Positions 60,034-64,000 of a stretch of 64,000 nucleotides of DNA are shown here, in pieces. The notes below the pieces were generated by a model. The model ran no database searches and was not told the origin of the DNA. It was given only the letters and a program-made list of their open reading frames with translations. The stretch covers positions 62,001 through 126,000 of the forward strand of contig JALHNT010000018.1 in assembly GCA_022843385.1 (NCBI GenBank), given 5' to 3'. How positions within the stretch are numbered: the first letter of the stretch is position 1; each line of letters begins with the position of its first letter. A program made the position numbers and the translations under genes. The stretch comes from Anaerolineae bacterium. Its GTDB lineage: Bacteria > Chloroflexota > Anaerolineae > Aggregatilineales > Phototrophicaceae.

Positions 60034-61626
60034 ATGGCAGGATATACGCGCCAACCGCGTGTCATTGATCTCAACAACAGCATGCTCTGGCTGGTCATGA
60101 CTTTCTTCATCCTCGGTGTGGCGTTGCTGGCTGCACTGATCGTCCCCAGCCTGAATCCAGCGACTGCCTCGGAAACGACCCCCACACCCGCTATTGCTTC
60201 GGACTCGGCGGATGAGATCCTGGTCTGGTTAGCGCCAGGGCGGCGACCCGGTGAATACGATGAAGGCGAGCCTGGTCAACTGGTCTGGCTTGACCAGGAA
60301 GGCAACAGCCGGGTTGCGCTGACAATCCCGGATGGCGCACAGCGCGTCCAACCCTGCGGTGAGTATCCCTTGTCACCTGATGGTCATCTGTATGCCTTCT
60401 ATGTTGGCGGCGATGGCGGCGATCTGTATTTGATGCGCGATGAGACTCGCCCGGTGGCAGTTGGCTCGGCGCGGGCGCTCACTTGTGTCGGGGGTGGTGC
60501 TTTTCAGTATGCGCCCAACAGCCAGCGCTTCGGCTATATCGACTATGAAGTGGATGCAGAGAAGAGCGAATTCGCCGACGGTCTGCTGACGGTGCGCGAC
60601 GTCGATGAGCTGAGCGAGGTGTTCTCGGCGGAAAATGTGACGGCTTTCAATCTGGTTGACAGCGGTGCCGCGTACATCCAATTTTTCACCAACGTCAACG
60701 ACCAGGCGGATGAAGCAGCGATCTCCTGGTGGGATGGCAGCAGCAGCCGTGAAATCGCCACGCTGGTGCCCAACGAGACCGACTGCCGCTTCACCAGTGC
60801 CTCGGTTGCCGCCCTGCCTGATAGCAACCTGCTGGCAGTGCTGGGACACAAATGCCAGCGCGGCGATACCCGCACCAGTTGGCAGATCTACAGCATCAGC
60901 ACGGCGGATCGTAGTGCCACGCTGGTCGCCACTGATTTCCAGGGCGGGGTGTTCGCTTCCTTCAGCCGCACCAATGTCATCTGGCTGGAAGCCCAGGGCA
61001 ACCAGGCTTACTTCACTGTGCCAGAGGGATTGACGGCCTTCACGGTAGGGCTGAAAGCGATGGGGCTGACTGATTATGCCATCCGAGATGTTTCAGCCGG
61101 ACCATTGGTGATGCCCAGTTACAATGCTAAGGACAATGCTTCGGTCCGCCGTTCGCCTGATGGTCACTGGTTGGCAGGCATCATCACATCGCCTGACAAC
61201 GATAATGCCCTGAGCATCTGGAACATTGCTGATCCATCGATACCGCCCATCACCATCAATGCCGGCAGCGCAGGAGATGTGATCTCCAGCCTGGAATTCA
61301 CGCCGGATAGTCAGCGCGCCGTCGTGGTCATCGGCGGCAGTCAACAGGCGAACAACTCACTGCTGCTGATCGATCTGGTCAGTGGGGGCAGTACCCGCGT
61401 AGCGCGGGGCCGATTTGACACCGGCCTGATCCTCTCGCCTGATGGCAGCCGCGCGGCGCTGCTCGACTGGCAGCAACCGGATGACCCGGTACAGCCGTTA
61501 TACCTCAATCTGGTGACGCTGGATCTGAACACGAACGAGCTGCAAACCCGCTTTGTCGGCGCGGACATCCTCTCGAATGGACGGGTGCGTAACCAGCGCT
61601 TCGCCATCCCGCTGCTGTGGCGCTAA
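60034..61626 (+). CDS. Membrane-anchored beta-propeller protein of unknown function
   Basis: A 530-residue protein starting at ATG 60034 behind GAGGTG; the longer frame is antisense to the CbiR-like gene. One helix (about 18-42, WLVMTFFILGVALLAALIVPSL) anchors it, N-terminus inside. The rest is extracytoplasmic and propeller-like, with WD40/TolB-type strands such as CGEYPLSPDGHLYAFYVGG, YAPNSQRFGYIDY, SVRRSPDGHWLAGIITS, LEFTPDSQRAVVVIGG and LILSPDGSRAALLDW. No enzyme motif is seen. It is monocistronic and convergent with the phosphohexomutase gene after only 3 bp. A function cannot be given. Confidence 0.75.
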   Translation: MAGYTRQPRVIDLNNSMLWLVMTFFILGVALLAALIVPSLNPATASETTPTPAIASDSADEILVWLAPGRRPGEYDEGEPGQLVWLDQEGNSRVALTIPDGAQRVQPCGEYPLSPDGHLYAFYVGGDGGDLYLMRDETRPVAVGSARALTCVGGGAFQYAPNSQRFGYIDYEVDAEKSEFADGLLTVRDVDELSEVFSAENVTAFNLVDSGAAYIQFFTNVNDQADEAAISWWDGSSSREIATLVPNETDCRFTSASVAALPDSNLLAVLGHKCQRGDTRTSWQIYSISTADRSATLVATDFQGGVFASFSRTNVIWLEAQGNQAYFTVPEGLTAFTVGLKAMGLTDYAIRDVSAGPLVMPSYNAKDNASVRRSPDGHWLAGIITSPDNDNALSIWNIADPSIPPITINAGSAGDVISSLEFTPDSQRAVVVIGGSQQANNSLLLIDLVSGGSTRVARGRFDTGLILSPDGSRAALLDWQQPDDPVQPLYLNLVTLDLNTNELQTRFVGADILSNGRVRNQRFAIPLLWR

Positions 61627-61629
61627 AGG

Positions 61630-63066
61630 CTACTTCAGCACCGACTTCCCCAGCTCACTCCCCAGCTTGAGCAGCGCGTCGCGCATATCCGCTGTACGTG
61701 CCTCGGCATAAATGCGTAATACGGGTTCGGTACCGCTGGGTCGGATGAGCAGCCAGCTATGATCGTTGAGATAGAATTTCGCTCCATCCATGGTATCGAC
61801 ACGGGCGATGGTTTCGCCACCGACGGACTGCGGTGCGCTGTCCACCAGCATTTTGACCATCTGCTTCTTAGGCACCTGATGCGACAGGCGCACATCGATG
61901 CGGTCATACAGCGCCGGACCATAGGTTGATTGGAGATCCGCCACAATCTCATGAAGCGGAGCGCGATGCTCGGCCATCACTTCCAATAGCAGAAGCCCCA
62001 TCAGGATGCCGTCGCCCTCCGGAATATGTCCGCGCACACTGATGCCACCGCTTTCTTCGCCACCGATCAGGACATCGTGTTTCATCATCAGGTCGGCAAT
62101 GTGGTTGAAACCCACTGGCGTCTCGTGGAGCTTCAGGCCATGCTTCTCGCACAGGCTATCGATCATCAGGGTGGTGGAAACTGTCTTGACCACCTCACCG
62201 CGCTGATCTTTGCCTTCTACCAACTGGCGCAGCGTCAGGGCAAAAACCGTGTGCGGGTCGATGAAGTTACCCTGGGCATCAATCGCTCCAATACGATCCG
62301 CGTCGCCATCGGTCGCCAGGCCGACATGTGCCTGTGTTCGCTGGACAGCCGCCACCAGGTCTTTCAGATAACGGGCAATGGGTTCGGGGTGGATGCCGCC
62401 AAAGCCGGGGTTCAACTGGTCACGGATGGTGGTCACCTGACAACGTGAACGCGACAGGATGCTGGCGAAAGCACCACGCCCCGCGCCCCACATGGCATCG
62501 GCCACGATGTTCAGTTCGGCGCTGGAGATTTTATCCAGATCAACCAGCGTCCCCAGATGCTCATAGTACGACCATGATGGATCAAAGGTGCGGATCAGCC
62601 CGGCATCCACCGCCTTGTTGTAATCGAGCATATTCGGCCCGCGCGCCTCGCGTTCCATCACCAGCAGCGCTTCTTCGACCAGGGCGCAATCCTCGGCTAC
62701 GGCGCTGCCTCCATAAGCTGCTTTGAGCTTGAAGCCGTTGTAACGCGGGGGGTTATGGCTGGCGGTGATGACGATGCCCGCGTTCGCGCCTTTTTCCTTG
62801 ACGTTATACGATACCGCTGGCGTGGGCGCATCGGTGCGTGTCAGCCAGGCGATGATGCCATTTCCGGCCATCACCCGCGCCGCTTCAGCCGCAAAACGAT
62901 CTGACAGGAAGCGGGTGTCGTAGCCGATCACCACTTCCGGCGATTTGCTCCCGCTGTGTGACTGATTCACCCAATCGGCTACTGCCTGCGAAATCAGACG
63001 CAGGTTATCAAAGGTGAAGGTGTCTGCGATGACGGCGCGCCAGCCATCGGTGCCAAAACGAATCAT
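61630..63066 (-). CDS. Phosphoglucomutase/phosphomannomutase family enzyme
   Basis: A 478-residue alpha-D-phosphohexomutase starting at ATG 63066 behind AAGGA. Four domains are recognisable. The N-terminal FGTDGWRAVIAD is followed by the phosphoserine loop TASHNPPRYNG, the metal loop DGDADRIG, the sugar-ring loop GGEESGGISVRGHIPEGDG, and the phosphate-binding loop RPSGTEPVLRIYAEA. It interconverts hexose 1- and 6-phosphates (glucose or mannose; phosphoglucosamine less likely). It links sugar catabolism with nucleotide-sugar supply, for example UDP-glucose for the dehydrogenase at 47703. The substrate preference is not fixed by the sequence. Confidence 0.9.
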   Translation of the reverse strand: MIRFGTDGWRAVIADTFTFDNLRLISQAVADWVNQSHSGSKSPEVVIGYDTRFLSDRFAAEAARVMAGNGIIAWLTRTDAPTPAVSYNVKEKGANAGIVITASHNPPRYNGFKLKAAYGGSAVAEDCALVEEALLVMEREARGPNMLDYNKAVDAGLIRTFDPSWSYYEHLGTLVDLDKISSAELNIVADAMWGAGRGAFASILSRSRCQVTTIRDQLNPGFGGIHPEPIARYLKDLVAAVQRTQAHVGLATDGDADRIGAIDAQGNFIDPHTVFALTLRQLVEGKDQRGEVVKTVSTTLMIDSLCEKHGLKLHETPVGFNHIADLMMKHDVLIGGEESGGISVRGHIPEGDGILMGLLLLEVMAEHRAPLHEIVADLQSTYGPALYDRIDVRLSHQVPKKQMVKMLVDSAPQSVGGETIARVDTMDGAKFYLNDHSWLLIRPSGTEPVLRIYAEARTADMRDALLKLGSELGKSVLK

Positions 63067-63285
63067 GAGTGTGTCCTTCTGATGAACATCGTCCAGATTG
63101 TCCCCACCAGGGGGCAATTTATCAATTCAACTATACAACCTGTGGCTTGCGCCCGACATACACAATTGGTTGCTGGCTTACCAGACGATCAGGGTAGGGA
63201 TGCGTGGACTGCCTTGCCACTTGCAAGGTCGTGGTAATCTGTCACAATGGGTTGTAAATGATCTCACTGAGGGAAGGGTTCTGTC

Positions 63286-64000
63286 ATGACCAATTGGGAA
63301 AGCCGTTTCTCTGATCGCGCTCAATTGATGCGCCGCTCCGCCATCCGCGAAATCCTCAAGCTCACTGCGCAACCGGATGTGATCTCATTCGCAGGCGGGC
63401 TGCCGGCACCGGAATTCTTCCCAGTGGAGCGTATCCAGGAAGCGACCGAGACCGTTCTGTCTGAACGGGGGCGCGAGGCGCTGCAATACAGCACCACTGA
63501 AGGCATGCCAGAGCTGCGCCAGTATATTGCTAACTGGATGGGCGCGGGCGAGATGAGCATTTCGCCGGATAACATTCTCATCACCAGCGGCTCACAGCAG
63601 GCGCTCGACCTGATCGCCAAAGTGCTGCTGAATGATGGCGATACCGTGGTGGTCGAAGAACCGACCTATCTGGGCATGCTGACGATCTGGAAGCCGTATG
63701 GCCTGCACTTCGATGCTGTCCCGACCGACCGTGACGGGCTGATCGTGGAAGAACTGGAACCGCTGCTCCAGCGCAATCCCAAAGCCATGTACTCGATCCC
63801 CAACTTTCAGAATCCCCAGGGCGTCACCCTTAGCCACCAACGGCGCGAGCAACTGGTCAAGCTGCTGGTGAAATATGGCGTCCCGTTTGTTGAAGATGAT
63901 CCGTATGGCGAGATGCGTTATGAAGGCGAATTTGTCCCCTCGGTGCTGCGGATGGAAGCGGCTTATCGTGGCTCAACCGGCATCGATGGCAGTGTGATCT
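63286..64000 (+). CDS. PLP-dependent aminotransferase, class I/II fold (3' truncated)
   Basis: The first 238 residues of a fold-type I aminotransferase that runs off the window; GGGAAGGG precedes the ATG. Visible blocks are ILKLTAQPDVISFAGGLPAPEFFPVE, LQYSTTEGMPELRQYIANWM, ILITSGSQQALDLIAKVLLNDGDTVVVEEPTY, MYSIPNFQNPQGVTLS (substrate/PLP Asn) and FVEDDPYGEMRY (PLP ring Asp and Tyr). The PLP lysine lies beyond the end. The pattern is that of the LysN/MocR-like group (2-aminoadipate or multi-substrate aminotransferases). It is transcribed away from the phosphohexomutase gene. Confidence 0.9.
   Translation, partial: MTNWESRFSDRAQLMRRSAIREILKLTAQPDVISFAGGLPAPEFFPVERIQEATETVLSERGREALQYSTTEGMPELRQYIANWMGAGEMSISPDNILITSGSQQALDLIAKVLLNDGDTVVVEEPTYLGMLTIWKPYGLHFDAVPTDRDGLIVEELEPLLQRNPKAMYSIPNFQNPQGVTLSHQRREQLVKLLVKYGVPFVEDDPYGEMRYEGEFVPSVLRMEAAYRGSTGIDGSVI

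Overview
The window is bacterial chromosome of moderately high GC, coding-dense, with about 50 genes. Three things point to a heterotrophic Chloroflexota (Anaerolineae-like) organism: the number of solute-binding-protein transporters, signal peptides ending in A-Q instead of a lipobox, and glycosidases, beta-propeller proteins and amidohydrolases set among ABC operons. No rRNA or other taxonomic marker is present, so this is inference. I saw no tRNA, rRNA, CRISPR, transposase or phage gene.

Layout. 1-1261: end of a KdpD-type kinase and its KdpE-type regulator. 1470-11790 (minus): one long oligopeptide/oligosaccharide-type ABC operon (OppD, binding protein, OppB, OppC, a six-heme secreted cytochrome, OppF, a small membrane protein, a GH4 glycosidase), with a divergent DeoR-HTH/LacI-domain regulator at 12075. 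13487-17744 (minus): a GntR-controlled sugar-acid pathway (two SDR dehydrogenases, an enolase-superfamily dehydratase, an RraA-type aldolase), divergent from a sugar ABC transporter plus GH13 enzyme (17977-22795). 23001-31213 (minus): a second sugar ABC system whose MalF-type permease is fused to an N-terminal beta-propeller, with two carbohydrate-active proteins. Divergent from it are a LacI regulator and a GH78 alpha-L-rhamnosidase (31476-34737).

35461-45341 (minus): a TetR-led operon for a peptide or amide-like compound: an active and a metal-ligand-less amidohydrolase, binding protein, two Dpp-type permeases without ATPases, a third amidohydrolase, a tandem Rid protein and an M29 aminopeptidase. 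45692-64000 is mixed: pectin-acetylesterase-like protein, UDP-glucose dehydrogenase, VOC protein, tandem Doc toxins, PDZ protein, EamA transporter, GT4 glycosyltransferase, TolB-like propeller, orphan rhamnose/AI-2-type binding protein, M32 carboxypeptidase, CbiR-like TIM barrel, membrane-anchored propeller, phosphohexomutase and the start of an aminotransferase.

Common logic: each catabolic operon faces, or is led by, its own regulator, and clear palindromes lie in several control regions. A stem-loop follows the binding-protein gene in all four complete transport operons. Two convergent intergenic regions (about 35.1 kb and 54.1-54.8 kb) carry inverted copies of one composite repeat and arrays of degenerate 7-bp tandem repeats. 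The main points for follow-up are the propeller-permease fusion, the cytochrome inside an Opp operon, the active/inactive amidohydrolase pair, and the repeats.
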